Below, in pieces: positions 1 to 9,440 of a stretch of DNA of 44,326 nt (the first letter of the stretch is position 1; each line of letters starts with the position of its first letter). Source of the stretch: Phoronis australis (Eukaryota > Phoronida > Phoronidae); assembly GCA_002633005.1 (NCBI GenBank), contig NMRA01001137.1, forward strand, positions 1 through 44,326, in the 5' to 3' direction. The position numbers were made by a program, and so were the translations under genes. Under the pieces are notes generated by a model that saw nothing but the letters and a program-made list of their open reading frames with translations, did not search any database and was not told the origin of the DNA.

Positions 1-573
1 CCAGCCAACGATGTGATGCTTTTTTACTGCGTTGGGAATGAATTATCATTTCCTGGCTCAAGTATTCAGGAATGTTCGACCAGTTTTCTTTATCAATCTT
101 CGCTAGAAATGACTGTCGTTTCCGTCTTATAGCAGTTTTGGACTTTTGAGCTAGTTCCACTTTGAAGAATATCTTTGGTTTGTGGTCGCGAGACTCGCGT
201 ATATACAACTCTATTGACTCCAGTGACGAGAGAAAGAGCAAGCACATGTAAGAGTACTGCTCAAATTGCTCAAAGAGAACTTTCACCTTATCTACAGGAT
301 ATTCACGGGTACATAATTCTGAGTTGTTACTGGTTGTCCTCAACGGGAATCGAAATAAAGTGCCAGGATAGTAATTTTTTCTGACGAACGTCTTGTTGAA
401 AATGTGACCAAGGTTAGGGTCAGTGAACGGGGTGTAAAACCCTGATTGACCATCACCAATATCAGATAGATGCCAGCAAGCTCCTTTCATAGGACGATTT
501 CTGTCATCGTGGAAATACTTCTCATGTGGATCTAGAAGCCCAATCATGTTTCCACTAAGAACGCCAGGCAAGT
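1..573 (-). CDS. Gene L exon 5 (partial): sacsin-like protein, first ATPase repeat
   Basis: The minus strand is open from the splice acceptor (TTTTGTAG before 573) to the window edge, about 190 codons without a stop; the exon continues beyond position 1. Its first two bases complete the Asp codon begun by exon 4, giving HMT-DLPGVLSGN. The translation matches gene R exon 5 almost residue for residue over the first ~125 codons (PHEKYFHDDRNRPMKGACWH, FTDPNLG, YYPGTLFRFPLR, EQFEQYSYMCLLFLSSLESI). It then diverges sharply after FKVEL, although SHRWL near the edge is still shared. In sacsin-family proteins this segment follows the Bergerat ATP-binding fold and belongs to the sacsin repeat (SIRPT/SRR). 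Not being interrupted argues for a functional paralogue, but most of the gene lies outside the window. Confidence 0.85.
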
Positions 574-1030
574 CTACAAAAGAACATAAACACAAACTGG
601 TGTACGTTCAGTGACGTGGTTTGGACACGATAAAATAACCGTACGAGCCCATTTATTACATTAGCTATGCTGCACGATCACTTCACGCTCGAACATACAT
701 TTGAGCAATGGTGCCATCGATGAACAACTCCTAAGTTTTCACTGTAAAAGTTATCATTATTTTACATAACACCAAGATACATCACAGAGAAAATAACAGC
801 TAGCACTGTTACTCAATTTTGAAAACAGTTGACGAACTAAGGTTTAAGAAAGTATATCATCACTAAGGAGATAACCTCTTTCCTCTTTGCATGCGTAATG
901 ATTTTATATTATAATTGTGACTTAACGCAAAGCAACAATCTGTCGTAGTTCTGTTGACGACAGATTGCTTGAAATGTAATAATCCTTGCGTCATACAACC
1001 ACAGTTGTATGCAATACTACAATACGTACA

Positions 1031-1122
1031 CAGACATACTTGCAGACAGACAGACAGACAGACAGTTAGACAGACAGACACACAGACACACAGGCAGACA
1101 GACACACGCACACACACACACG

Positions 1123-1161
<39 letters not shown>

Positions 1162-1162
1162 C
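1031..1162. repeat. Compound (CAGA)n(CA)n(TA)n microsatellite
   Basis: Imperfect CAGA and CACA runs end in a short TA run, inside the gene L intron between exons 4 and 5. The paralogous tract in gene R (38892-39018) has a much longer TA run. Confidence 0.95.
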
Positions 1163-1284
1163 CAGCACCGTTTGTAAGACTGTATGCAGGTTCAAAACTT
1201 ATCCGAGTGTATGCAATTTAATAGCCGTCCTAAGGGCCAGTTGGCAAACTTGCAAGTGGTCTATTGAATAAACTAGCAAAATAC

Positions 1285-1432
1285 CTGTCATATGAAAAAC
1301 GGATTTGAAGCCCAGTCCAAAACGACCCACTTTGATCGGGTCTTCTTTCTTGAAGCTGTCATAAATAGTTCGAATTCCCAACCAGTCTTCTTCACTAAAG
1401 GTAGCGTCGTTGAAGGCATAGAGTGCAGGTCC
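1285..1432 (-). CDS. Gene L exon 4: ATPase glycine-box exon
   Basis: This 148-nt exon is bounded by an acceptor (CTCCTATAG) and a donor (ACAG|GTATTT). It starts in phase 0 and leaves one base for exon 5. It encodes GPALYAFNDATF followed by VGRFGLGFKSVFHMT. The first motif is the sacsin 'GPAL-x-x-xND' strand. The second is the GxxGxG ATP-lid glycine box of the HSP90-like (GHKL) ATPase, with both key glycines kept. The gene R counterpart has the same length and about 8 differences in 148 nt. Only one of these changes an amino acid (Ser here, Asn in R, in TF(S/N)EED), so the exon is under purifying selection or was recently homogenised. Confidence 0.9.
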
Positions 1433-3609
1433 CTATAGGAGACTTGGCTATAAAATGCTAGATTTACGTCGTGTTCACAGTCACCTTGATAATCCCGAAA
1501 CGTTATGCAATGTTTTTCCGTGTTCAAGTTTTTCAGATCTCGCTACGTTTTCTTGTGGTCTAACACAGTGTGCGTGACAGAATGTTAATTAATTAGGGAG
1601 TACGGATTTGGGCTTCAAGTTTTCGCCGCATATCTGCCTGCCACGGTTGCCGTTATATTCCCCCTCTCCGGCCCTTTACGTTCTGATGCGGCCTCACGTT
1701 TCTTATGTTCTGCCCAAGGTCTGACATACCGCACACGACGAAACGACAACCATACAGCTTAGCTTACCGTAAGAACCTTCATAAAACGGGGCAAATTGGT
1801 ACAAAACGTAAAGCAACCGTAACAAAACGCGCACGCGCGGTAGGCCGATACAAAAGGCGAACAAACTTTTTGAGACGAAACGCAATACATGCTTATACGT
1901 CCACTCCAAGTTTTTTTACGGTCCATCACGTACAGTCGCGTTTTGTTACCTAAATCCCATTTTACTGCAACCTACTAGGCTCTTCGTCATTACCGTGACT
2001 GCCGTGGCAATTTTGTGGCAGTTACGGTGGCCTCAAATGAGGTTGTCTTGGGTGCCGGAAACATAATGTAAGCCAATTATTAGCTTTAAATTTCAAAGAG
2101 AGTTTACTTATAACTTGGTGCTTGGTAAACAGGGCAGTCCTAATTCTCATTGCCTAGTGGTTACGTGACCATTGACGAGACAAAAAGCGAATACGAAAAC
2201 AGTTCCTCATTTCACGCGATCCCAGAAGTGCTCAGCGCGCTATAATGCAAACACAGTTTTTACAAACCATTGTGCTGCTAACAATCATGTCATAGATTGG
2301 GACAATACAAAAATCCTGGCCCATGACAATGCCAAGAAAACACGCTAGATTTAAAAGAGTCAACTGTAATGTTTAGGCCTGTGTGATGGTTTGAGGACAC
2401 ACATTAGATCCTGTAATAGCTTTTAAAGTAAAAATTATTTTTGAAAACTATCTCGAAATACTTGTCGAGACTGAAATTAAAATAGCCTCCAGGTGGTACA
2501 CAAGGAGACTAAAAGTCCACAAATCGCATTTGGAAATACAGGTATGGACGCCCAAAAGGAACGCCTGGCACAATGAATAACGTACAATATGACCGTAACA
2601 GGGTGACATGCACCTAATTTGCCGAAATGGTTCCAATGGGCCAAAATGACCCTATTGGGCCAAAACGACCCAATGGCCAAACTGACCGTAATGGGTCAAA
2701 ATAGATGTCGAATTTGGTGGAGAAAATCATGCGTCCAAGGTCCCCAATTAATTTGCAAGTGCGACGATTAAGTGAAATGTGAGACAGGCATCAACAGAAA
2801 ACGAAGAAATACAGTCGAGTGAATGTCTTCATATATTGATTACAAAAATGGGGGCATGTGCGTACCTTCAGCTTTTGTCAGTGCTGTGAATCTCGCTGCC
2901 ACTGCAATACGATTGTCTCCCTGTGTAGCAAAACGCATTCAAATCCACGAATAAAGCGCGCTGCACCAAGAAAGGTACGATAAAAATATTAAAACGGGAA
3001 AACATCATTTTGGAAAGTAAGACGTGTTTCTTTTTCTCGTTAATCTTCTAGGGCGAGTTTACTTGAAGCAGTGGTAAGTGCTACAGTCCTCATAACAACA
3101 GTTGAACAACATAAGCCAATTGGAATCAGTTGAAGAGGAGCATAATGAAGAGGCCATGGTAAATAAAATGCCTGCGATCAAGTAACATCTTTTATGCGTC
3201 AGATGAAGTCAATTCTGATGGATTTTCTGGCGTTGGTAACATTCCAAACTCAGCTTTCAGGGGATTATCCGGGATTTGAGTTGGGGNTGTTATTATTCAT
3301 GGAGCTAATTATCTTGAAGTCAATCTGTTGTACAAGAGCTTGCAAGATTTATCACAAAAGTAAACGTAATAGACTTTTATGACTAAAGATCTCCAAATAA
3401 AAAGACTACATGAACGCAAAGCGTATTTCCAAGCTTCTATTCAAGTGTTGTATGACATTAGTTTATGTAATTATGTTCAGCTTTGTTTACTTGATAAAAT
3501 TTCAGGGCTCATTTTCACTTGAAGCATAGAACTGTAGAGTTCTCTGCTTTAAGATACAGTTAATTAATCAAAACATCTTCAGGATTTTAATTTTCTCCAC
3601 TCTGTTTAC
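1433..3609 (-). other. Gene L intron 3
   Basis: This is the intron between exons 3 and 4. Its 3' part (to about 2880) belongs to the segmental duplication and includes a short GGCCAAAAYGACC-type repeat at about 2625-2700 that recurs near 43740-43855. From 2880 to 3609 I see no repeat or gene; 3287 is an undetermined base. Confidence 0.75.
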
Positions 3610-3726
3610 CTGAAAGTGCACCAGCTCTGGATGAACCAAGTGTTCTGTATTTGCTGGATAAGTCGACTTGTCAAATAAGAACTTGATCGTCTTTGCTTTG
3701 GCATCCTCAGCATTTTGAATGAGTTC
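3610..3726 (-). CDS. Gene L exon 3: ATPase N-box exon
   Basis: This exon is 117 nt, phase 0 at both ends. The acceptor is TTTTCTCAG and the donor is TTTCAG|GTAAAC. It encodes ELIQNAEDAKAKTIKFLFD and ends PELVHFQ. ELIQNAEDA is the N-box of the Bergerat fold: Glu as general base, Asn for Mg-ATP coordination, and the conserved Asp-Ala are all present. Joining to exon 2 gives ILK-ELIQNAEDA and to exon 4 gives HFQ-GPALYAF, both classic sacsin-family junctions. The gene R equivalent should lie just beyond the right edge of the window. Confidence 0.9.
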
Positions 3727-4513
3727 CTGAGAAAACAATAAATGCACATAGAGCTCCATGATGCTTCTCATAACATTATGAGGATGACGATGTTATCATT
3801 TCTGTTACTGCAGGTGTTACAATGTGCAAACTTTGTGCTATGAAGTGTGTTTTGATGTCAACACTAATATATCCCTCTGCCACCAAGGCTTAGGAAACGT
3901 AGCCATGACGTCAGGCACAGAGACGGTTTGCTGCTAACAGTATGAATAATCATGGCAAATTGATTTATAGAATGATCAAATTGCGTGGAAACTTAACTTA
4001 TACGAGTTAAAACTTCCCCGTGACTGTTTCAACAACAATGCTCTTAAACCTTAACAGATTTGAACGGGGAACAAGATGAATTAATCTTTGAAGTAAAATA
4101 TCCATTCGCTATATGACCCTCTTCAGTCCAAAAACCCCTTACTACGGTACGCTGAGTCAGCAAGCGTGACTTACATTATGAAGCAGTTCGTCCTCCTAGA
4201 ACGTCAAGATCAATTTCGGGACGCAACAGTTTTGTGTCTCAAGAAGTTTAAATTATCATGTGCACTTCTCAGGGAAATCGGCGAAACCGAGTTTAGTATC
4301 CATTTAACTAAACTACATATTTGCGAAAATTATGAGCATCAGTACTAGTGCTCTGTTTAGTTGGAAGCTTCGGTTACTTTCTATTAGTTGAATAAAAAAA
4401 CTTGTAGCTTTTGATTGGTTCAATCTTTGTACTCAAAATCAAACTCGAAATTAATAGTTGCCTGTTCTATTATTTTGCGAACTCAAGATAAGTGTCTATT
4501 CTTCCATGCTCGA
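3727..4513 (-). other. Gene L intron 2, exon-3-proximal part
   Basis: AT-rich intronic sequence. I see no coding, repeat or regulatory signal that I can defend here. Confidence 0.6.
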
Positions 4514-4561
<48 letters not shown>

Positions 4562-4562
4562 T
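4514..4562. repeat. (TA)n microsatellite
   Basis: A near-perfect TA run of about 24 units, directly upstream of a decayed reverse-transcriptase fragment in gene L intron 2. Confidence 0.95.
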
Positions 4563-4654
4563 TTATACTCTTGGCCACAGTAAAATTAAAAACCGGACAT
4601 GTTACATAAAACTTATTAGGATAACGCTGAGCAGACAATGGAAGTAGACGAGGA

Positions 4655-5170
4655 TTCATCTGGGGTTCCACAAAGAGTGTGCTTCTTATTTCCATCCGAT
4701 AACTGACTAGTCTTATATGCTAGCACTGACTTGAACAAGTTATTTATTTGCTGATGACTCGTCAGTTTCTTATTTTTTACACGGAATTTGCCAGCAGTTT
4801 CCAGACGACCAGCTTGAGTGCTATCTAGACCAACTTTTCAATGTGTCAACTAATGGAGGAGGTGCTTTCAAACATCTAACTGATGTAATATAATTTATAA
4901 TTGGCTCCTCATACTATCCCGAAGCTACAATGGCCAGTTACCAGTGCTATCTGATATAGTTACTACCCGTTTTAACTTCTTAAAAGCAGTTTCACAAATA
5001 CGTCGGTGTTATTGTTGACAACACATCGGTTTTATTGTTGATAACAGACTGACTTTCAATACCCATTGTATCGAGCTCTTCAACAAAGTGCAAACACTCT
5101 CAAACCCTTTAAGACTTTTCCAAGAAAAGATCATACCGTCACCTTGAAGACAACTTCAATTTTCTCATTT
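4655..5170 (+). pseudogene. Non-LTR retrotransposon reverse-transcriptase remnant
   Basis: The plus strand, antisense to gene L, holds three short RT blocks in the right order and spacing. SGVPQ lies at about 4659 (the SGVPQGS block), YLFADDSS at 4741 (catalytic FADD), and YVGVIVDN at 4999, 86 codons after FADD and in the same frame. DNRLTFNTH follows in another frame. A 23-bp direct duplication (5004-5026 and 5027-5049) causes that last frame change. Stops and a further frameshift between SGVPQ and FADD show it is dead. The layout fits LINE-type (Jockey/CR1-like) elements; the clade cannot be assigned. No 5' region or tail is recognisable. Confidence 0.72.
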
Positions 5171-5634
5171 CGTCACGCTTGTTACTATTATCTTTTCTAT
5201 TTCAATTTCTGCCCAATAAAGGGCCGTAAATCTTAAACAGTGGTTCGTTTGTATTGGATATCTGTTTCTGCTATCAGTAATTAACGTGTGCTTGTTGATA
5301 CTTACAAGGTCTTCCGTAATATGACAATCAATCTAATTTAGTTCTATTTAACATTTATAGCAAAATACAGATCCGATTGCTAATCGTCAACACTACATCG
5401 CATTCATTGGCGAATCTCCACGTATCCTTATGCATAAATGTGCCAATTGAAATTAAAATATCACGTATCTCATCTATGCAGATGAAATGTAATTGCCATT
5501 TGGCTTCGAATTAAAAAAATGTTTCAGAAAACAACTCAATTCACATCCTTCCATAGAGAAAAAATGATGATTTTCTTTCACAGTAACTCAACTCATTTCA
5601 TTTTCAAATTCCCCATCAACCATAACAAACTTAC
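5171..5634 (-). other. Gene L intron 2, remainder
   Basis: AT-rich intronic sequence between the RT remnant and the possible alternative exon. No other feature is seen. Confidence 0.55.
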
Positions 5635-5754
5635 CGTGTTCACTTCCATGATTTCGAAACATCGAGTTCCTCCACGCGAACGGGTTGTATAAACGTCAAC
5701 CGCAAGCAGGTGCATATTACGGAGCGATAGAAATTTAAGTGAAGTCGTCTGCAT
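5635..5754 (-). other. Possible alternative first exon of gene L
   Basis: Between exons 2 and 3 the minus strand has a 40-codon open frame from ATG at 5754 to a strong donor, ACACG|GTAAGT, ending in phase 0. Exon 3 starts in phase 0, so splicing would give a protein that begins just before ELIQNAEDA. TGA lies two codons upstream of the ATG. I recognise no domain in the 40 residues (they include MHLLAVDVYTTRSRGG). Inclusion as a cassette would break the conserved ILK-ELIQ junction, so a first exon is the more sensible reading. It may be chance. Confidence 0.22.
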
Positions 5755-5893
5755 ATTTCAAAAATTAACTGAAGAATTTAATTCCTTAAGCTAAAAGTTT
5801 ATGAAATCAGTTTTATAACTTTAAATAATATGTTATAGCTGGCTTGACAAAAGGTGGGTTCACTGCAACTTAAGATAGATGGTAAGTTGGTAC

Positions 5894-5976
5894 CTTGAGT
5901 ATCTGGCCGTCGTCTGGATACTGGTCCAAAATTGATCTCATTTGTTGTATCAGGCTCGGCTGTATGATGTCAAAAT
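5894..5976 (-). CDS. Gene L exon 2: N-terminal helix of the first ATPase repeat
   Basis: This exon is 83 nt, with acceptor AACATTACAG and donor CTCAAG|GTACCA. After two bases that complete a split codon it reads FDIIQPSLIQQMRSILDQYP and ends DDGQILK. Sacsin repeats begin with a helix of the form 'PLxxRIKxILxxYPDGxQILKELIQNAxDA', so this is the expected segment directly before exon 3. It is too short to appear as an open reading frame on its own. It was placed by family pattern, splice sites and phase. Confidence 0.82.
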
Positions 5977-6624
5977 CTGTAATGTTATAAAAGATCCACC
6001 ATACACTGAACTAAGACAGTGAGGTAGGCGTGACGTGTTCAGATAATAAGGGCCGACTAGAACATTGACCAACTACAAGACATCTTTGAGAAAGTAGTCG
6101 AATAATGCGACATGATTGGTGCAGTTCTGTTCTATGTTCTTTCCAACTGTTTAACACATCTTACATTTCATTGACTTTGAGTTAAAATTGAACATTTGTG
6201 GCATAAAGATTGAATCTGAAAGGTGTAGGATGACTAAAAACGAAAGTAAATGTTTGAATTGAATCTGAATTCTTATTTTTTTGGAAAGAATACAAAAGAT
6301 TGATGGAAAATAATTTGTATAGTTAAAAAATTGTAAAAAATACAATGAAAACTAAATGTTCCAAATTAGAAAAATCAACGTTTTTTCAGGATTGATTGAC
6401 ATTATTGTGTGTCACCTTGTTTCAATTGTCAAAAGAACTTGAAGCGCTCAACTCTTTAAGGTCACTAATTATTAATTGCGTGCCCGATCAAGAAAAGCAC
6501 AAACTAATACAAAACTTAAACTGATAAAACATTGACCGATTTCCAGCAGTTCTTAAACGAATATTTGTTTCCTCAGAAGTCGACATATGGATCTTTGTAT
6601 AACAGCCAGAGGCTATTTACTCAC
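5977..6624 (-). other. Gene L intron 1
   Basis: This 648-bp AT-rich intron is defined by the donor after 6625 and the acceptor before 5976. No further coding or repeat signal is seen. Confidence 0.55.
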
Positions 6625-6658
6625 TCTGCATGTTGCGGGACATCCCTAGGCCGGCCAT
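6625..6658 (-). CDS. Gene L exon 1: proposed start codon
   Basis: This is a 34-nt coding exon from ATG at 6658 to a strong donor (CAGA|GTGAGT). It encodes MAGLGMSRNMQ plus one base, which joins the AT at the start of exon 2 to make an Asn codon, so the phase fits. A TAA lies in frame four codons upstream, so the start cannot move further 5' within this exon. The context GTCATGG has the +4 G of a good Kozak site; a second in-frame ATG lies at 6643. A pyrimidine-rich TTTATTTCAG near 6735 on the minus strand could be an acceptor for a leader exon. The call is an inference from phase and context; a transcript would settle it. Confidence 0.6.
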
Positions 6659-7312
6659 GACGTCTCTTTAATCGTGGTTAACGCGCGAGCATGGGATAGT
6701 TTGAGAAACTGGAACAAACTGAAATAAATGCAGAAATGTGAATTAAGTTGTGTAGTCTATTTCAGTCATGTATTTATTTAACTGAGTTTATATCAGTGAT
6801 TGAAGGTTGAGTAATTTCCATGGCTCGATTGAAAATCTGCAAGATTCAACGAAAATATTTATTTGGAAGAACATCCAGTAAAAAAACAAACACTGCTTTC
6901 AGTACCCTGCACCTGGCGGAAAAACGATCCCTGTATTAGAGTTAAGGTTCAACTGAAGACTCAAAGCGTCGTTTCCTTAATGTAAATAATTCCCAGATAT
7001 GCATTAACAGGTAAATCTTGAGTACAAATAAGTCTTACAAAAATCTACTTATCTATAAGACAAGTCCCGTAAGAGAAGATAAATGTTAGAAATAGTTTTG
7101 TGTAGCCTAAAATGTGATGTTTGATCAGTTTTAAAAAGGAACAGTACGTACACACATAGAAACACGTTGATAGATGACGTTTGACGTCACTTATGGCGTA
7201 CCCCTGTTAGAAAAAGTGTTTTATGTTGTTTTTCAGGTTCAGTTGAAGATTGAACGTCTTATCATGAATGCATTGAGGTGATATATAGGAATATAAATAG
7301 ATAAATATATAA
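6659..7312 (-). promoter_or_regulatory. Presumed 5' leader and upstream region of gene L
   Basis: This lies directly upstream of the proposed start. It holds an in-frame stop just before the ATG and a CG-containing patch (about 6660-6695) in otherwise AT-rich DNA. No convincing TATA box or initiator is visible. The promoter role is inferred from position only. Confidence 0.35.
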
Positions 7313-7326
7313 ACACACACGCACAC

Positions 7327-7382
<56 letters not shown>
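7313..7382. repeat. (AC)n microsatellite
   Basis: About 35 AC units with a few GC interruptions at the start. Confidence 0.95.
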
Positions 7383-7384
<2 letters not shown>

Positions 7385-7835
7385 TAACACGTAAATCTTC
7401 AGTACAAATACGTGTTTGTTTCAAAAGTTCACTTTTCGTCAAGACCGCTTATATCAATCATTCAAATTCACCTGAGTGAACACAAGAGGCCGCCGGTTCA
7501 CTATATTATAAATACATTTTATACATGCGTAGTCAGCCATTAAACATCCAACATTTCGGTTCAAATAATCATTGCTCTTTGCGAATGCACTGAAATGTTT
7601 TTTTAAAGTGTTTACTGCCCTCGAGTTTAAAAGAGACCTGACATTGTGTCCAACGTGACAACGTGACATGAACCTACTTTTAAACCTGTCAGGACTGGAC
7701 ACCGTACCACGAAATGCCCTTCTGTCTCTATCTGTCCTGTGTTGCAAATGTTGCGAATTCTTTCACATCGAGGAAGACCATTTGTTCTACCGTTTTGAAT
7801 TTCTGATATGTGCGTTGAACATCTAATGTTTGCTA
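7383..7835. other. Intergenic, no feature recognised
   Basis: A 97-codon minus-strand frame lies here (7454-7747). It has no recognisable domain and no adjoining exon, so I do not call it a gene. Confidence 0.5.
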
Positions 7836-7845
7836 TCTGCTGCTA

Positions 7846-7885
<40 letters not shown>

Positions 7886-7932
7886 TGCTGTGCTGCTACT
7901 GCTTCTGCTGCTGCTGCTGCTCCTGCTGCTGC
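7836..7932. repeat. (CTG/GCT)n trinucleotide repeat
   Basis: CTG-type repeat with interruptions (TTG, TAC, TTC, TCC). It reads as Ala or Leu runs on the plus strand and would be Gln or Ser runs on the minus strand. No flanking gene supports translation. Confidence 0.93.
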
Positions 7933-8877
7933 GTCAGATCAACACATATACACATTCGCTTGACAACTCAGTAAAAGCCAATTTTATTATTGTAATTTTC
8001 ACAACAGAAAACCAGCCCTAGAAGTTAAAATCTCTCAGTCTTTGTTTGACTTCTGAAAAGAAAAACTGTTAATAATGAGATTTATGGCACTCTGACATAA
8101 ATCCTATTATTTGGGCAAATACCATTATAGAGCCCTTCATGCTTCATATCCAACTGCTGGTTAGTTCCTACCAAGTCCGATGGTTGCGCTGTTTGTTCTT
8201 TCTCTCCAGCTTCCTGTTGGCCCAGCCTCAAGCAACAGTACATTCACTCGTAAGTTTTCCTAATTAGACAAGTTTATAACTAGTAGACTCCTTCCCGTTG
8301 GTCGTTAATTGTCCTGGACAAACGATACTTCCCTTATTTATTATTTGTAGCCACAGATGGCTTTTCTAACGGCCGATTTCTTTCGATTTTAATGATCCCT
8401 CAAACCCAAACCAATTCCTCGCCATTTCACCACTTCCCTGGGTATAAGTGGGATATCGTGTGACAATCGCCGTCTGCTTTGGGGATGAGACCCGGCGGCG
8501 AGGTATAAAGGTTATCAACGGGGCTGGTAGGACAGGGGCTAGTCAACGCGTAGCCCCTCGGTTGGCCGGTTGGGGGCTAGAATACTTCTCCTCGCTTTCT
8601 GTACCATTTCGTCTGGCCAAATCCGGCCACTGATTTTGAGTTTAACCTCGTCAAAAATACATTCCACACTGAAAACTATCACTTAAAAAGCGGTTCATTT
8701 CTTCATGGATTCATTTATTTTACTTCTATACATATCTTCGATGAAGCTTAGTTATGAGATTGGGGTGATTTTGCCGAAGAATTTCAACTCCACTTTTTTG
8801 GTTCCCGTTGACTTTTTCACCGCGCGCGCCATAACCGAAAGTATGTCCACTGAGTCACGCGCGTTAGGCAAAGGCTA
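7933..8877. other. Intergenic, mostly featureless
   Basis: No gene seen. A GGGCTA...TAGCCC hairpin lies at about 8536-8556, within a short GC-richer patch (8450-8600). Confidence 0.5.
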
Positions 8878-8936
8878 GCGCGTGACAGAGGGAAGCGCGT
8901 GACAGAGGGAAGCGCGTGACAATAGTGCGTGACACT
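8878..8936. repeat. Short GCGCGTGAC tandem repeat
   Basis: The 17-bp unit GCGCGTGACAGAGGGAA occurs twice and is followed by two shortened units. The core GCGCGTGAC is complementary to GTCACGCGC at about 8855-8863, so the area can fold back. Confidence 0.8.
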
Positions 8937-9280
8937 AGCTATTTTAAGCCTTGAACAAGGAGTGAAGCACAGTTGGGGTCTGGATACCCATGTAGAACGA
9001 GCTTGAATGCCAGCGGTTTGACAAGTGTGTGACCTCGGCTCCAGACGTACTTATGGTTTGGGTACATGGCGGATACTGGAATTACATAACACTGGAGTTG
9101 GTACTATTCCAACAGGACTGGAGGTATTATGGATGTAAACAGATGGGATTTACAATGGTTAAGACCTAGATGGGAATCTATCCCATATCGCCCTGAAGCC
9201 TGGTGCGGTAAAGCTCGAAAGTGCCGCGTCTAACACATGGAAGTGTCCTCATATAGCGCGCAACCACTTTGGTGGGTAAA
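8937..9280. other. Intergenic, no feature recognised
   Basis: Unique-looking sequence without a coding or repeat signal. Confidence 0.5.
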
Positions 9281-9440
9281 ATAATAGTAATGAAATTTAG
9301 GTACTAAGTAAAACAAAACAATAATAAAAAGTAATAATAAAAAAACAAAAAGTAATAATAATAAAAAATATTAACAAAAATAATAATAAAAAAGTCAAAA
9401 ATAATTATAATAATAATAAATAATAATAATAAAAAAAAAC
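9281..9440. repeat. A-rich AAT/AATAAT low-complexity tract
   Basis: Plus-strand A-rich sequence dominated by AATAATAATAAA-type repeats. A similar, weaker tract lies at 9640-9780. Confidence 0.9.

Larger units (their letters stand above)
171..2880. repeat. Left copy of the intragenic segmental duplication
   Basis: This block is paralogous to about 38015-44015. It covers part of exon 5, the intron at 574-1284, exon 4 and much of the next intron. Collinear anchors include the intron start (574-900 with 38420-38740), the CA/TA microsatellite, exon 4, 1740-1980 with 40955-41160, and 2190-2880 with 43195-44015. Introns are about as similar as exons, so this is a DNA duplication and not conserved coding sequence alone. 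The left copy is compact because it lacks the insertions found on the right. Confidence 0.85.

Noticed and set aside
2870-2935. Possible 55-nt exon on the minus strand (ACAG|GGAGACAATCG ... GCTGAAG|GTACGC)
   Set aside because: Good-looking splice sites and an open frame, but 55 nt would shift the frame between exons 3 and 4, whose direct join is the conserved HFQ-GPAL; the right copy lacks the sequence.
7454-7747. 97-codon minus-strand frame upstream of gene L
   Set aside because: No domain recognised, no splice partner, and gene L already has a start with an in-frame stop above it.
7830-8021. Poly-Ala/poly-Leu frame
   Set aside because: It is translation of the CTG repeat only.
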